Below, piece by piece: positions 63,098 through 64,000 of a stretch of DNA of 64,000 nt (position 1 is its first letter; every line of letters begins with the position of its first letter). The stretch is from Allobosea sp. TND4EK4. Its GTDB lineage: Bacteria; Pseudomonadota; Alphaproteobacteria; Rhizobiales; Beijerinckiaceae. The DNA is taken from assembly GCF_900156025.1 (NCBI RefSeq), contig NZ_FTMO01000003.1, positions 124,001 through 188,000 on the forward strand. Reading direction: 5' to 3'. Under the pieces are notes generated by a model. It saw only the letters and a list, made by a program, of their open reading frames with translations, did not search any database and had not been told where the DNA came from. The position numbers and the translations under genes were made by a program.

Positions 63098-64000
63098 CGG
63101 CGCAGCCCTTCCAGGAGTTCGAGCGCTTCTCGCAGGCCTATGACGCCGGCGCGCCGCAGCTCCTGCGGCGGGTGCTCGTCGGAGACTGCGAGACGCCGGT
63201 CGCCGCCTTCCTGAAGCTCCGCCACGCCACGACCGGCCCGGCCTTCCTGCTCGAATCGGTCGAGGGCGGCGCGGTGCGCGGCCGCTATTCGATGATCGGG
63301 CTGGAGCCGGACCTGATCTGGCGCTGCCATCGCGGCCAGGCCTCGGCCTGCCGCCCGGCGCTGGGCGAGGCCTTCCTCGACGATCCGCGGCCGGCCTTCG
63401 AAAGCCTGCGCGCGCTGCTGGCCGAGAGCGCGATCCCCGAGGCGGAGGACCTGCCGCCGATGGCGGCCGGGGTCTTCGGCTATCTCGGCTACGACATGGT
63501 GCGGCTGATGGAGCGCCTGCCGGAGCCGAAGGAGACCGGCACCGGCGTTCCGGACGCGATCCTGAGCAGGCCGACCCTGATGGTGGTGTTCGATTCCGTC
63601 CGTGACGAGATCCACCTCGTCACGCCGGTTCGCCACCAGCCGGGCGTCGCCGCCCGCCATGCCTATGAGCGGGCGCAGGAGCGGCTCGATGCGGTGGCGC
63701 GCGCCCTGGAAGGGGCGCTGCCGGCGGAAGCCGCGATCGACATCGCTAAGCTGCCCGAGCCGGTCACGACCTCGAACACGTCGCAGGACGAGTATCTCGC
63801 CATGGTGGCGCAGGCGAAGGAGTATATCCGCGCCGGCGACATCTTCCAGGTCGTGCTCTCGCAGCGCTTCGAGGCGCCCTTCGCGCTGCCGCCCTTCGCG
63901 CTCTACCGGGCGCTGCGGCGGGTCAATCCTGCGCCTTTCCTCTGCTATCTCGACTTCGCCGACTTCCAGATCGTCTGCTCGAGCCCGGAGATCCTGGTGC
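63094..64000 (+). CDS. trpE: Anthranilate synthase component I (partial, C-terminus beyond window)
   Basis: The visible 302 codons begin with a TTG overlapping the ppiD stop (TTGA). The regulatory N-terminal domain contains LLESVEGGAVRGRYSMIGLEPD, the tryptophan-feedback ESxxxxxxxxRYS region. The chorismate-binding domain begins with SQDEYLAMVAQAKEYIRAGDIFQVVLSQRFEAP and NPAPFLCYLDFADFQIVCSSPEILV. It commits chorismate to tryptophan synthesis. Because it is coupled to ppiD, no leader-peptide attenuator fits upstream. Whether a TrpG domain is fused at the C-terminus cannot be seen. Confidence 0.93.
   Translation, partial: MTAQPFQEFERFSQAYDAGAPQLLRRVLVGDCETPVAAFLKLRHATTGPAFLLESVEGGAVRGRYSMIGLEPDLIWRCHRGQASACRPALGEAFLDDPRPAFESLRALLAESAIPEAEDLPPMAAGVFGYLGYDMVRLMERLPEPKETGTGVPDAILSRPTLMVVFDSVRDEIHLVTPVRHQPGVAARHAYERAQERLDAVARALEGALPAEAAIDIAKLPEPVTTSNTSQDEYLAMVAQAKEYIRAGDIFQVVLSQRFEAPFALPPFALYRALRRVNPAPFLCYLDFADFQIVCSSPEILV

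Noticed and set aside
62900..63100. A trp leader-peptide attenuator before trpE
   Set aside because: trpE starts inside the ppiD stop codon, leaving no room for a leader peptide or attenuator hairpins.

Overview
The window is high-GC alphaproteobacterial chromosomal DNA. Conserved blocks such as rlpA-dacC-tmk-holB-metG-tatD-MBL, mfd/sdhE/recG and pyrG/secG/tpiA/ppiD-trpE, together with a double-Ku/LigD end-joining locus and many ABC uptake systems, point to the Hyphomicrobiales (Rhizobiales). A Bosea-like organism is my best guess from protein style; no search could be run. No rRNA, tRNA, CRISPR array, prophage or transposase gene was seen.

Layout. (1) 1-6882, minus strand: a seven-gene catabolic operon (DapA-type lyase, FAD hydroxyacid dehydrogenase, amino-acid ABC importer, DadA-type oxidoreductase, partial ornithine-cyclodeaminase-family protein), divergent from an XRE-cupin regulator (7118-7756). 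(2) 7896-15052: a UvrD-like helicase, a small unknown gene with possible frameshifted remains downstream, and an NHEJ cluster of Ku, LigD and a second Ku. (3) 15181-32675: a 17.5-kb catabolic island made of three transcription units. It holds a Dpp-like importer with a fused double ATPase and two binding proteins, two DAO-family oxidoreductases, RidA, an SDR, a GntR/UTRA regulator, a FrlB-like deglycase, a FrlD-like kinase and HyuA/HyuB. The palindrome TTGGTGTATACCAA lies in both divergent promoter regions, so GntR probably controls the whole island. The FrlB/FrlD pair suggests that fructosamines (Amadori products) or related glycated amino compounds are the substrate. (4) 32756-33732: an autoregulated tetR-yciI pair. 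(5) 33956-41373: a plus-strand housekeeping block. (6) 41374-41853: a nearly gene-free gap with a dif-like XerCD site, a candidate 31-residue exported peptide and the mfd terminator. (7) 41854-64000: DNA repair (mfd, recG), aminosugar synthesis (glmU-glmS), osmoregulated glucan synthesis (opgG/D-opgH), pyrG, secG, tpiA, ppiD and the start of trpE.

Housekeeping genes left of the dif-like site run on the plus strand, and most of those to its right run on the minus strand. That is what would be expected if replication terminates near 41.4 kb. Short mosaic repeats ending in GTCAT...ATGAC occupy at least four intergenic gaps.

Most interesting items: the GntR-controlled glycated-compound island with its shared operator and unexpected HyuAB genes, the dif-like site, altered catalytic motifs in the DacC-like protein, and the small exported peptide beside dif.
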